From positions 7,734,880 through 7,798,879 of the forward strand of contig ML133383.1 in NCBI GenBank assembly GCA_003864495.1: a DNA stretch of 64,000 bases. Reading direction: 5' to 3'. Source of the DNA: Nemopilema nomurai. Its lineage: Eukaryota; Cnidaria; Scyphozoa; Rhizostomeae; Rhizostomatidae. A model generated the notes under the pieces. The model was not told the DNA's origin, did no database searches, and saw nothing but the letters and a program-made list of their open reading frames with translations. Made by a program: the position numbers and the translations under genes. Position 1 is the first letter of the stretch. Each line of letters opens with the position of its first letter. This document shows, piece by piece, positions 45,699-60,600 of the stretch.

Positions 45699-48600
45699 AT
45701 GATGAGTTCTCAATTTCCATATGCACGAAAAAGAACCTTGTCTTCAGATACAACAGAAAGCAGTGATAATGAACACAGTGACATAAATCCAACGTTTTCA
45801 TCATTTTCCGGTAGTGTATATAAGAATAGTGGAAGTCCAGATAGGAAACATGGAAGATTTGGTAAGCCATATAACATTTTGCTTCGTGGTTGTTTTCAGT
45901 TATTGCACAACCACTCAGGCCTGCTCATAAAATGGTTTCAATTATTTATTCTACAAGTTCATGTCACGCGAGGAGCAAAATAGATCGGGTAACTTGCTGC
46001 AAGTTTATAAGAAAACTACTTCAAAATCTCAACTTTTATACCACAGTAATCACTACTAATATTTTGTGGTATAATACCTCACAATTTTGGGAAACAGTGG
46101 AATCATAATTGGTGGGCATAAACACTATGTGCCCTCTGCATTGCTTTTGCTTACAGAATTGGTTTCTGCAAGTAAATAAATGGTGCATTTTTATTGAAAT
46201 TGATTCACCATTTTATTTATTTATTTACCATTGTTTGTATAACAGTTATTAGTATGTCAATTTTTGCTTCCTTCCATGTAAAAGTCAATGTTTTGGATGG
46301 CGATAATAATGAAGAAAATGATGAATCTGTTGAAGATAAACCAGGGTCATCCAAAGGGAACTATAGCCACCTTGCGCAAAAGCTTATGGTTAGTTCTCAT
46401 TTAATAATGTGATTTGATGACAGACTTACTCAGGTTGAATTGCAGAGGAGAGTATGGCATTATCCATTGTAAAATTACTTACCATTTCAAGGTATCACAT
46501 GCTCAAATACATGCTTCAAGTATGGTTTCAGCTGAGAAATGACAAAAATGGAGCATTTGTCTCTCTGCCTTAGTAGGTTTTATGCGATTTTTTAATAGAA
46601 CTAAGTGATCAACATCAATATAGAGCAATAAAGTTTTCCTGTTTCCCTTAAAAAGGGGAGGCTTCTTGTCTTTGTTCCATTTTTCATGTTTCTTATTTAC
46701 ATCAGTCTTATTTGGAATGTGAGGTTATACTACTTCTCCTGTCATTTTGTTTTTGTCTGTTTGTCTTTCATTGGTTGAATTTAAAATAATTTTTTCCAAG
46801 GCAAGCATGGGTTATGTGGAAGGAAAAGGGTTAGGTAAGTATGCACAAGGACGTGTTGATATCATTGAGTCTTCAAAGCAAAGGGGAAGAAGAGGTCTTG
46901 GCTTGCAGTTAAGTGGACTAGATGCAGATGAAAATGCAGACTGGTCAATTGAGGAGGAAGAGGTATGGGGGTTTCTTATGTTAGTTTTACATATCTTACT
47001 ATGAAGTTCATCTATTTCAAGGCCCTCAATGAAAACATCATAACTATGATTACTGGTTTCACTTGCCCACAAGCCTTGTATCTAATGGGACCTCAGTTAT
47101 ATTAACATTGTACTAATTTTAAATACAATAACGCCAGTCAGCCACCCACCTCTAGATCTTAATTTCAAAACTGATTTTCAGCTTTTGTGTCTTTGTGTTT
47201 ACCGAACCCACTATGGACCGAACCTTCTGTTTCCTTAAAATGCTTTAGGCTATTTTTTACATACTAGACTCAAATATTTTCCTACAGACTGTTTTTTTCA
47301 AGTCTCTGCATTTCTACAAATTTCAATTTGCTTTAATTTGTCTTGTTCAAAGAGGGCCATGCTACTGACCATGTTAGTGTATTTAAGTAATATTTTCACT
47401 TGTCCAAAGATCTTAAACCTTATTGTTTTAGGAGCAATTTGCGATTCCTGAATGGATTCCCCCATGTGATCTTCCGCCACCTAGCTATGATGAGATGGAA
47501 AATTGGTATACTATAAGTGCGGTAAGATAAATACTTTGATGAAACAATTTATCGCAAAAGAGTTAGTTTTGTATTGTCAGAGGATACAGGCACTGTGTAA
47601 TCATATTTAAGTGCCATTTGGGCTCTAGAGGTGCAAAAGGCAGGCAGGGCATAAGGTTTGTGGTGGCTTCAATTAAGGACAGAGTATGGACCTCTTTTCC
47701 TTTACACTTTTATTCTTGATTGTTTTGTCGTGATAAATGCTATGGTGATTGAATGTGTGATGTAGCTAACGATAACACTGTGAAATAATACATTTTTAAG
47801 AAGTGAGCACCATTTAAGCTATTCATTAGATTATTGCCACAAACATCCATTTTTTTGCTTTGGAAAAAGGTTCAAATTCAGAAGCTGTTGATTTACTTCA
47901 TTTGTTTTGGTTTAACCAGAGTCTCCTGAAGCTATCATTGACCTGGTAGTTTTTTTCATTACTTCTCAGAGAAAAGAGACCATTGAAGATGAAACTGGTT
48001 TTTGTGATCCTGAAGTTCTGAAAAGTGTCTTGGATGCAAAGGTATGTTGAATATTAAACTAATGTGATTGTTAAAAAATTGTAACATCATTATATTACTG
48101 AGCATATGCTAGGTAGTTTTGCCATGAAATGTGTAAACTTTTGATTTGTTTTTCTTTCTAGCAACAATTTTCTTTGCACTTGTGAAAGTATAAGCAGCTG
48201 CTTTCATTCACACCTCAGTTAAACCTTCTAAGGAAATTTAATTACTCATTTATATAGAAATTAAAATGACACATTGACCTTTTCCTTAGAGATTAGAAAA
48301 ACAATAAATAAACCATGGGATGTCCTTTGAAGCCACCAAACAGTGGGGGATAAAGCCAGTGTTTTGTGCAGAGTCTAAATTTTTTAGAACCACAACCTTT
48401 TAATGCAGGAAACACCTTTTGCAATGATTTGAAACATCCTTTTACCTATAGTAAATGTGTTTAGGGGAGGGACGTGTTCCCCAAGCCCACAGTGATACAG
48501 CTACTGCTTCTTTGTATACTTAAGGCTGGGTTACACAATTTTTTACCATAATTTGTTTGTGATATTGAAACCAACATGTTGAAAACTGATCATGTAACAT

Positions 48601-51600
48601 ACTGTAATTATTCATTTTTGCTGGTCTTGTTATTTTGAGAATAAAATAGAAATACTCTGAAAACTCCTGGATTCTAAAATTTTTTGAACCTTAAGAAACA
48701 GGGGTTCGCTCTGTCAAGGATAGATCCTTATAAAAAATGAGTTCATTTTATTAAGCTGCTTTTATTTTACTGTAATCATTATTCATATTCATTTTTGCTA
48801 ACGATTTTGATCTGCTTTTGTTCAGAGTAAAATTTCCAATGATGGAGGATTAATACCTGATAAGTGCATTAAATTCTGTAACGGAAATGGACACTTCTAG
48901 TATGTTACATGCTCACTTTTCAACCTTTTGGTCCAATATAAAAAAAAGTGATGGTAAATGTGATCATGTCCTCCGGCCTTAAAAATGGTACACAATGTAA
49001 AGGCAAAGTTTTTTCAAGACAGTTAATTTGGTTACAAAGCCACCTTTTTTACAAAGGAGTATGCTATGACAGCCTTGATATGCATTTTTCAAATTGAAAT
49101 ATATGTTGATAAGTTAATTTTTATTATTCCCCATGCACTTTCTCATTTCTATACTGTACAATTCAGTTATTTCTATTTCAATATGTTGTATTATTTAGGT
49201 AATTAATGCACCTTTCTGATTAGATTCAAGTTAACAAAATGTTTATGTGACTTAAGTCAAGCCAAGTCAATGTAAAACTTGTATCATCCTCATAATTTTA
49301 AATCATTGTTTTTGCAGAATGTTTTTGAGATGCTTGGTACAGATGAATTTCTAAAGGCCAGAACAAGGGCCAATCCACACGAAAGTATCAGGGGTGCCAT
49401 TTTCCAAAATAGAGCTGCAATGAAGATGGCTGAGTTGGACGCATCTTTCGACTTCATGTTTACAGACCCCAAAAATGACAGTGGACAGAGCATTTTAGAA
49501 GCAAATGACCTTCTATACTTTGCCGACATTTGTGCCGGTCCAGGCGGATTTTCTGAATATGTGCTGTGGAGAAAGAAATGGCATGCCAAAGGTTTTGGGC
49601 TCACACTTAAAGGTTAATATTTTGTACTATATGTTCCTATAAGCAAGAAATTCTTTATGACCGACAGACAATGAAAGATTTGAATGAAGCACCTATCCCC
49701 CGAAGTCTAACTCAGCTTCATTTTATATCTACCTTTCAAAGATCAACTTCCAGGGAAAATTTCAATTTCCCGGCCTCTCAAACCAGTCTGTGATTCTTTT
49801 GTACTATTTCTGCTGTCGAAACTTCCGACAAAAATCTTTCTTCTTTCTGTTTATTTGCTTTTACTGTCCTAGCAACATCTCACTTAGGTTTCGAAAATGT
49901 TTACTTTGTAGCGTCAAACATTTTTTTCTACGTCTCCTCCGTGTCTTTGTAACCGAGAAAATCTTTCAGGGATTTCACCAAATTTGCCATTAATCTAAGA
50001 GGAAACACTCCTACCCTACTTTACAATCCCTTTTAGTCTGATTAGATTCTTGGAAAAAATGACGAAAGAGGATCAAACATTTTCACATTACAGCTTGCCA
50101 AATTGATCAGAACGCCATTTGTTCCTCGTTCAAAATGGCTTTCTAGGGGTATTTCATAACTGTCGTAAACGTGTTATAAAAAGTGACCTAGCCGTGTTGT
50201 TTAAAATGTCTTTTGAAGTAAAACTTGATGTGATTACATCGTTTTTCGTTATACTGCATAACAAACTGTTGTATTAGAATTTTTTTACTTGTTTATTTGT
50301 TAATTTCCTTTCATATTATCTTTGTCTTGTTTATTTTTCTTTAATTAACTTGTACTGAAATATTTGGGAATCAAAATCGTTTAGTGGAGTCGTATTTTGA
50401 TAGCCTTTCACGGTGGAAGGATGATTTCCACAAATATCCGAGTCATTTTCGGTGCGACTTAGCCAAAACTATTTGAAATTGAAGGAGGTATCGATTCAAT
50501 CTTACTTCAACTGTGTATCTTATAGGATGAGACCTCAGTTATATTAACATTGAATTAATGTTTAATACAACCAAGCCTATAAATAAGTTGAATCATTATT
50601 CAATTAACTTGTAAAAAGTTAATTCATTGTGTGGATGTTTCCAAAATTGATTGTTTTTTCACGCTTATATTTGGCCCCTAAAAATTTAGCTTTGCGTAAA
50701 CAAAAATTTTATATTGCAGCCGATGGTGCAAATGACTTCAAGCTAACCGACTTTCTCGCGGGGTCCCCAGAGACGTTTGAGCCATATTACGGTATGTAAG
50801 CAGTGCCTTCTCTAAATATCACAAGACTTGGTCTTATTGGTTCTTTGACTCAGGTTTATTCGCCATATTGGAAAGTGCCTTCTTTGTTTCGCCAAGACTT
50901 TTTGGATGCAAGGGTCAAATGCTATATGTAGACTGTGGTTCTTCAAAATCTGTCCATATTATTCTACTTGAAGGGAAAAGATATTTGCTAGCCTTATTTA
51001 TGTCCCGATTGCTGTGGGGGGTTAAACATAAAAAATTCTGAGTTCAGTTCTGCCAGAGTGGCTGTCCTAGTTATGCTATGCTACGCTAAACTCAGGATTA
51101 TTTCACAACTAGTTTAGATTTTTCACAAGATTGCTTTATCGATTTTGCTATTTTTCACAAGGTGTTGGTGGGTATGATGGAGATGGTGATATTTTTAGAG
51201 AAGATAATTTGATCGAATTTCGCAAGTTTGTTCTTGAGAATACAGATAATGAAGGATTACATTTTGTTATGGCCGACGGTGTAAGTATTTTAATTTTAAT
51301 TTTTAATTTTCAAAGGGGAACTTTCACTGTTTAACGTTTGATATCATTACAGTAAAACTGTTTTCCACTGTGGAAATTAAGCTGCAAAGAGCGTATTGTT
51401 TTGTTATTTACAAATGCTGGAATTCCCATGTAAACCGAGATATACTACGCGACTGCTTATGTTCGGTCACCGAGATTCAATCTTGATTTATTTTCTACCA
51501 GGGGTTTTCTGTAGAAGGCCAGGAAAATATTCAAGAAATTCTCTCAAAGCAGCTCTACTTGTGCCAGTTTTTGTGTGCACTGTCAGTCATACGTCCAGGT

Positions 51601-54600
51601 ATTGAAACCTTCCTCCTGTTTGTTTTCTATATTTCTTTGAAACTCGTCGCCTTTTCAACGCTACATCCGAAATTTTCCTCGTGGACTACCAGTTGCTAAT
51701 CGAAGCTAAGTTACTTTGTCTCTGTTGTTGTTGTTGTTGTTGCTATTGTCATTTCTGTATTAGTAGTTTGTTATCGCCAGTGGTAACTGTTATAGCCATT
51801 TTAAGCACGATTTTAGGCAAGCAAAGCAAATAGCCAGTTGCTAATCGAAACGCGTGCGAGGCAATGTTAGAAAGAGCTCATGATTGCCTGTGTTATGCCC
51901 AATCAGTGTCCATTTCACACCTGCTTCTAGAACAGTCCTTATGAAACGACGAACTTCGTCAGTCTACATAGAATGGGATCTTGCATTGATGTGTAGGCAG
52001 CCTCAAAAGCCCTTAATGAAAAGGTGACGTTCTTCGCGCAAAGGCAGGAAAGTCATGCTGCCTAGAGGGGCACGCATTCTGGGCCTAGAGTATGGTGGTA
52101 GTATTTGTAGCTGTGTGTCCAGCAGACTCAAATCCAGCAAGAGTCTCAGCTTCAACCCGTGAACACTGTGATGTCCAGTTTGTCCCTTCTTGGCTTCACT
52201 GCCACTAGGTTCTCTCCGTGCCATTCTCTAGTTAAGCGTGCGTGACGTCACAGTGTTTACTTAAGAAACATCGTCCTTCCATTCCTTATGTGATTTCACT
52301 GATGCCAACATCCATTGTCTATGATATTGACGAAGTTTGCTTCTTCCGCCAGGTGGGCATTTTATCTGCAAGCTGTTTGATACTTTCACACCATTTAGTA
52401 TCGGCTGCATCTACCTTTTGTATCGAGCATTTGAAGAAATCTGCATTTTCAAGCCTGTAACGAGTAGGCCGGCGAATTCTGAAAGGTACTTCTCACTTGT
52501 TTCAATTTCCTTTTTCTTTCCTTTTGTCACAGTCTAAGAAGAGAAACAGACGCTTTGATTAAACTAGTGTTCATGTTATCAATTTGAGGTCACTGCAACT
52601 TTAAAGCTGTTTTTCAAGATCTTTTTGTCATCTGTTTAAGTACGTTGTTAAATGCTTTAGTAGAATCGCAACCCTTTTTCAATTGTTTCATTTTCAAGAT
52701 ACGTAGTTTGCAAAGGCAAGCGTGCCGAGGCGGATGCTATACACGATTACATGTTCGATGTAAACCAACGAATAAATGAAATGAAGAAGAGTAAACAAGA
52801 TATCAATGAGGTATGCTTTTGGTAGATGCGTGAATCTCTTAACAAGGTACCAAAAGTTGTTCAGGGTTGAGCAACATTAACAGGAACTGTCTAATCACTT
52901 TCCAAAAGCTGCATAGTAGTAGTAGATCTAGAGGAACAAAATATTGTTAGAAAACAGCAGCACGTGTTTAGGTCTAAGATATTTCTTCCTAGTAATAGTA
53001 AATGCTTATACACCGAGGTGTGGTAAGAAGTCGTGAGGTTTACGGAAGTTGAGTGAAACGTCATTTTTGTGAAAGTCAAATCTGACCCTCGGGGTTGTTA
53101 TATTGACTAGCAATAGTAAATTCGAAATTTACTGCAGTTAAAGAAAACCAGCAGGGAAAATAGAAAGGTTTCGTGCAAAAAACAAGGTTATTGAAGAAGA
53201 TAAGGCAAAAGGTTGCCTTTATTTAGTTATATATGATGGTACTTTGCTGATTTGAGGCCTTAGAAATGTTTGAGGATTTTTAGTATCTTCATTATTTGAG
53301 GTGTTTATAGGATTCCCAATTTGACCGCGTATTATTCTAATCAGGTATAATTTATTGTAGATTGTTCCGAGTCGGATTATAGAAGAAGATGAAGATTTTT
53401 TTGACTACATGGTCAAGGCAAATGACAGGTAGAACGAATTTTTGAATTATGGTAGTGACTCAGTTATACACATATTATTCTCATTAGATGTGCTGCAAAG
53501 TGTCTCTAAAAGTTCGTATCTAATGAAGTTATACAATTAACGCTACGCATTGATGCATTGCCTTCGTGGTTTACAGTAAGTCACGTGGTTTTCGCGATAT
53601 TGAAGAGCAGTTCTTTTGGTGATTATGCTAAAGGGGATATCCACTTTTGAACAGATTCTGAAAACTATCCTTGAAGGATAGGGTTGGATTTCTTTAAGCT
53701 TATCTCTGAGAAAATTGTTCAATTTTTGACATGCAAATATTAGTACTCCTGAATTGATTGAATTCAGATGCAAGGCAATATTATGACTTGGACGTTAAAT
53801 TGGCTTATTTTAAGTTTCTGAACGCTCTGCATAGACCATTTTACTTCCTTTAATAGTTAGATTTTAGCTTAAAAATGATTTTTCGTTAAAAGAGACCTGT
53901 GAAAGACTTGTGTAGAAATGCAGTACTATTGCAGAAATGGACTCATCTTTGCTTGGCAATAGACACATTGAGATCGCGTTATGCAAGAATGGCGTGGCTA
54001 TAAGTCGAAAAAGTAGGAAGTTCTTACTTTCTAAGCTGATGCCCACCCATCGATGATAATGAAGTTACCTTCATTTTTTACAAGGATTCGATAAAGAAAC
54101 CGAGACCAATCCTTCCATCTATTCGCTTCTATTAATTTTTGACTTCTGAATGAAAAAAACAATGGATTCACTGTGAACCAACAATTGATATTACGTTACA
54201 ACACTTTATTGCACTTCCAACGGTAACGGCTCTGTTTTGTAGTTGAACAGCAATTAAAAGCGGTTTGTATTTCTTGATGCATTTAAAGCTTTAAACAACC
54301 GCTTGATCATCAATTTTTCTTCATAGGCTTGGAAGAAAGCAAAGCAGAGCACTTATTAAGCTCAAAGTTTTTGTGCAGAACATGTAAGTGTTATGGTTCT
54401 CAGTATGCTAATCTATTCTACACAACTTTAGATATTTTGTTCTTTGTTTCCATAAATATTTTCTTTTCAAATTACAGCCTGTTTTCACTCCTTTTATGCA
54501 TGAATATGATACTTTTCACCTCTATTTCACATCAGAGATGGCAAATTAGTTTTATAAAATGAGAACTCTTGTTGTTAGGCACATTTAGTGAATGAGTTGA

Positions 54601-57600
54601 GATAATACCTAATACCCTTGACTGATACCTTTGTTTTTCATGCAGATCTTTGACTCACCCGAATCAAGGTGACGTTAGAAAAGCTTGTTTGCAAAGGTGG
54701 AAGGTATTTCAATTTGGCTTTTTCGAAAACTCTTAAACACGCTTTGTCGTTGCAATGGAGGTATGTTCCCGTACTACCCATTGATCGGCGTGTTATTGGT
54801 GGTACCTCAGCATTGCACCCTAAGTTTTTATCTTCGTTTAATCCTTTTTGTATGCCTTAATGTGGATTCTCCCCTGTCAGCGTCGAAAATACTCAACTCA
54901 GTTCTTCTGTAAAGACGCGCATCTGCGGGAGACTGACACTAGTGAACTTGATTGACATATTTTTTCAGCAGTTCTAGTGATTTTGATTCAGTCCGTTTGT
55001 TCAGCAATTTACTCTGCTTTGCTAATAATAGCAATCTCTTATATGATAAGTTTTTTACGTCCATTCGTCTTATTGTATATCTGTGCTATGAAATTGCTAG
55101 GTGCGTTTTACAGCTGTTTTACATCGAAATTGGTGTTTTATTCATTTTCTCTGTAAACGTTATTATAGGTAAATACTTCCTAACTTTAAGATACTCACAT
55201 TGAACATTTCTTTTGTCATGAAGAAGAACATTTTTTAGTTCTTGTACAGAGGATTCTGCCGAAATTAATAATACCTTTTTGAAAGGCGCTTTGAAATTCC
55301 AAATTTGTTTGCTTTGATAGGAATAATCAATTTTGTTTTACTCATTGTAGATTCCAGATGAGGTGAGAGCGGCAGTGAATAGAAACAATGCGGACGAGAG
55401 ATATGCTGTATTAATTAAGGTAATTCCGATGGTCGCTTGAGTTCAGCACTTGTGTATTATTGTTTGGAGTTCCCATGAAGGCCGCCGAATTACATCAACA
55501 ATTTGACAATGCAGTCAAAAAGATGTCTTTGGGTGAATATTGCACAGCTATTTCTATTTTTTGATAAGCAATAATAATCGATGCAACATTCTTTGGAAAT
55601 GAAAATTTACCTTATCGTTGATTTACATCTGGTTGAAAGCTTCTTTCTTGTGCACTGATTCGCTAGAAATAGCCTGTTTCATCTTTTTTAAAGAAATATG
55701 CACGGACAAAGTTTAGTATCCTACTTAATCTATTGTAAGATTTAGAAAAGTGTCAGTCAAGATATGATACAAAGTTATGCCCCATCTTTTGTAAATTGGC
55801 GTGTAAGTTTTTCGTGCTTTTTACAATTTGATTCGCTGCTACGCCCTTTTTCATAGAATACCAGAATAACAACGGACGTCGAGATTCTGACCGAGACCAC
55901 TCTGAAACAGAGGCTGGCAAATATTTTGGACTTCAAGTGTGCAGTCGCTGGAGGTGTTCGGGTTTATTTGCTCAGCTTAGGGGTAACACTCATTCCTTAC
56001 CGAACATATTTTAATGTGTTCATGCCATAAATGATTCAGAATGTATAGCGATAGACAATTCTACTAGAGGGCTGGTGACATGCCCCCCCCCCTACCCCCT
56101 ATTTAGTCAGCTGTCACAATGCAGTGTTTTTGTTGCCAATATCTGCTTTATTTGTTTGTAAGCAGTGTAGTTTAATCTGCTGATTGTTTCTTTAGAACTT
56201 ATTTGCTTCTGTTTCAATTACAAACTTGCATCTAACGAAACTGAAATCACGTAGGCTTATGGAAAGTAGCCTCTTTAGGAAGTTGCAGTCATGTAAAAGA
56301 ACGTGTTTTCTCTCGTTATGTGTGTTAATTGAACTTTTCTTCAATGTTTATGTTCTTAAAGACATACTCCATGTTATCGTTTGCCAGATCAAGTGTTTGC
56401 ACAGACAGGCTTATCGGTTTTATGCCAAAGTGTCCTAAGAGCAATTTCCATCCACCTTCTTAGAAAAGGTTGAATTGATTTCAGCGGTTTCATATTTTCA
56501 AATGGGAGCCAAGGAATGCTTACAGTGGACCTAGCTGGACCAAAATGGAGAACCCAAATTTTGAATTACCAAGAGACACTCTCATTGAAGCGGAACTTGT
56601 CCCAGAATTCAGAGGGGAGGTGCAGGACATTTTAATGCTTTACTATATATCAACGCTTTAGTATGTCCATTTAACAACGTATATGAACAGAGTATTAAAT
56701 TTTAAATCCCAAACATGATAAAGAGAACAACTAGATAACATTTAGCCCCGAAAAGCAGGGTTTACATTTTGGAAATAGGAATCATTCCTTGTTTCTTGTC
56801 GTTTGAGCCAGTGGGTAGTCAAGACGTGACAGTGTTCGGTTGTGTATAGGCTCAGGCATTTGTCCCTTTTGGTTAGTTTGTGAAACAGGTATAAAGATTG
56901 TTCGCTTCAGAGATGTATACGCACTTTTAAGAAAGCTACTTCCACCAAGTCTCAAGTAAAAATACTACATAAACAATGCAAAAATTATTTATTTAAAAAA
57001 TTAGGTAATTCACAGCCTCTAATGCACTCTGCATTTAGCGAATTCCTTTCAAGCTAACCTAGTGTCCGTACTTTTCTTACGAGTGAATACTTTCTTCTTA
57101 TTACCTGAACATTTACTTTGTTGTTTGCTGTACTTTGTTGTACATTGTATTTACAACGGGGTTCCTTTTCAGGGACGCGGACAAATGCGCTTCCAAGCCG
57201 TACATATTATTGATGCAATATACCTAGGAGGCGACTACATTGCTGATAAATCTTTAAGCTACAGGTAGGCTCTACGAATAAATGCCGGCTACTTAGTATA
57301 AACAGAGGTGTTTGCTCGTGTATAACACCGGTGTTTTCATTGAAGAGCTATTCAATGATTCATTAGTTGTTTTATTATTAATTGCGGCTCGAGTTCAGTG
57401 GAAAACATCAATGTTAGTTAAACACAATATTGTCTGTAGCGAGGGACAGCGGGTTGATGGTCCTTTGCCTGTAGGTACCGGGATGTGCGGTGTCAATGAA
57501 GAAAGGGGTGTCTATAGGGGGAGGGGGCTTAAAGGGGGGCAAGAAGGGCCATTTTTAGTTGGTTTGTGTGCAGATTCTGTCAAAAACTTTCTTCCCTTGA

Positions 57601-60600
57601 AAAGCACCATTAGAACTTTTTTCAGAAAAGATTTGTATTTGGCCTTGAAATCCTATTATCTGTAAAGCCCACGAAGGAACTATTACAGTAGGACAATGAT
57701 ATTGGTTCTTTTAGCAGCTTTTTAGTTGTTGGCAAGATTGGCTTTTTCCCTTTTATCATTTATCTTGTCATTTCTGGTAAAATATGTTTTTGATGTTATT
57801 TGTGATGTTGAATTTTGGTATCTTTATGACCTTCTTTGATAGAGCCCAACAAATTGAGATCTTCACCAAAGCTGTCAGCAAGCCTTCCAGACCTGGACTT
57901 GCTGCTGTTAGGTTCGTTGCATGTAGCCTTTTCTTCAGTCGATAACAGCCTAGCAAAATAAGTTAAGTGTGCCCCCATAAACACGATTTCTATATTTGGC
58001 AAAAGCGAGGGAAATCTACGCAGGCTCTTAACATGTTTCAAGAATACTTCTCCATGATTTTAATGGTGCCACTGATACTTCAATTGTACCTCCCTAGTGT
58101 TTTCTGTGGGCGCAAATATGATGCTCATCCAAGAAAATATTTCTTAAGTACTCTCTTTTTCGCTTCAATTTAACTGCCGTAGTTTATTAAACGATTGAAG
58201 GCCGAAACAGCGCCTACGTTTCCAAAACATGGAGGCGATGCAAAGCTATTGATTTGAAAGCAGCACCAAGCGAATGCTAGGTCAGTTTGCATTCCTTTCC
58301 CAAATTTCGTTTTGCTGCGATACGCAGAATAAAAACAACTTTATACGTTGATTTTTATTGAATTAAGGTGATAAAAAACTGATCGATGGCTTGCCTACGT
58401 TTTGTTTATGGTATACTGTGAAACAAAGCAGAAACTTAAATAACAATAAACTACTGCAGGAGTTTCACCACAGAGACTTTATCCGATTTGAGAATTTTGC
58501 CGCAGATGATGCATCAGTTATTTTTGGTGCAAATAAATTATGGCAACAGTAGTACTTCAGATGACTGTTGGGTATCTTAAATGCGGGAGATGGGTCATAG
58601 GAGATCGTTTGGCCACAAACATACTCCATCTAGATTTCGTTGTTTTATGATAAAATTTGTTCCGTAGGTTTAAGAAAACATATCGCCTACATGATATCCG
58701 TCAAGTATTTGAACGGTATGCAAAGTTTTATGCTATTTTAATAATACGTTGCAGCAGCTTATATCGTCTTTTCTCTAGTATGTGTATAACAGCGCTTGAA
58801 CTACGCGGTTTAAGTTTAAAGTCCCCCGAACGAAGGGAGTATACATGTTCAAGGTCGTTGTAGAGGGCGTATTAATCAAACAGCGTAGGCTTCGTTTTGC
58901 CTCCGCGCTGCTTGTCTGTAGGGGAGGTCATTTCGTCGAGTTAAAAAAGGAGTTCCTTCTGAATGTAATTTTTGAAAATTTTAAAGGCATGGAACAAGCG
59001 GTGTGAAGTCCGCTGGTATCTTGTCGCCGGATCACATGGGCGCATGTTTGCGTCGGCAGCTTGGGAGATGTGCAGTGAACAACAACTGTTATGTTACTTT
59101 GGCGGATGAACAATAAACAACCACATTTGCGGTCTAACTCGTTGCCAAGTTGTAATGAAACGTAACAATGTTTCTTTCACTCACTGCCTCATCTTAACTT
59201 TGATTTTAATTGGATTTGAATGATCTGGGTGTACTTTCTTCTTGAATAAGCAGATAATTGATTTTCCCGTGAAAGCAAGCATTTCAAACAGAGAAAATAT
59301 CGACGCGCCAAGCCACAGTCCAAAATGGCCGCCAACTTTGCTGAATAAATCAGTCCATGTGCTAACCGGCCTCTCGCGTATAACTTGCTGTCCAAGTTCG
59401 TTAAAGAAGATTTTCAAAGAAATGACGCTGTTAAACACGTCACCTTTCGATACGTTTTCTCGATTTGTGAAGTTCGCTACTAGAGTGCGGTAGTAGTCGA
59501 TATTGGAAGGGTTAGGCCATTGCGAATAGGATACCTTCGTGTTGAATCTTTCTTCAAAGCAGGCCGCAGGACAACCACAGTTGTCTGGCATCGTTTGAGG
59601 GTTAAGAAATGACTTTTCAAAACATGCTTTCATTTCAGCTGCACTTATATTGCTTTTGGGCGAAATTTTTAGGCTTTTTTCGAATTCTTTTGGATTGTGA
59701 AACTGGTATGCACTCTCAGGCAGACCGCATTTCTCCATTAGGTTCCTGACAAAGCAACTATACTGGCAGTTGATCACGGTATACCGTCCCGGGTAAATTG
59801 AGAACGACCCTTTCCCATCGGTGCAATTTGCCTTGAAGGGACTCTTTTGTCGATGGAACACAAGTTTTTGCATCTTGATGTGTGTCTCGTAGCCGGTTGG
59901 TATGAGAATCCCCTCTGCGAATGGGTTTGGGTAAACATCTTGTGGGTGCACCATGAGTAGAATGCCGGCTGTATTGTCGCGAAGCAGAGGTACTCTGTCC
60001 CACTGGTCTACGAACAGCTTCAGACTCAAGCCAAATGGAAGACCCGGAGCAAGCTGGAAGTACTTACTATGGGCGTTGAATGTCTTACAGAAACCGATAC
60101 TCGAGTGGTAGTAGTAGTCTGTGAAGTCTTGAGGGTACTTGCACTCGCCGTTCATCGAAAACGTGCACCAGTCCGCAAATTTCCACTTCATGCTATCCAC
60201 TGTCGAGCTAACCATTTTGATAATAGTGCTGTTGATGTAAACGCTCTCCAGAGCTCCGGTGACGTCAGATTGCTCTGGAGGTATTACTGTTTGTTTCCGC
60301 AAGCTTGCATGTATTGTCGAGTTTACCAGCCCGGCAATGAAGCTATCAAAACCTTCGGTCAGCGCCTTGAACGAACTATACCTGTAGTTGTTGGCGTGGC
60401 ATATGGTCAAGGCTGGAAACTTCATTGGGCTTGTCGTCTCCTTGTTCACCTCTGTCAGTATCGGGTACGCGAAGTGCTCCATCAAGGAACTGACTGTTAA
60501 GACAGTGACCGTAGTAAACAGGGATATGAACAGTACTCCCCACCCAACTCTGCGTATCCACCCTGCTGAATGGCCAACCCGATACAAACCATGTATGGTT

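Noticed and set aside
48834..48899. Possible extra CMTR1 exon after a ttgttcag acceptor
   Set aside because: The frame ends in a stop, and exons 5 and 6 join directly in phase with full conservation, leaving no room for it.
52003..52224. 73-residue minus-strand frame in CMTR1 intron 9
   Set aside because: More GC-rich than its surroundings but no recognisable family; could be part of an unidentified repeat, not supportable as a gene.
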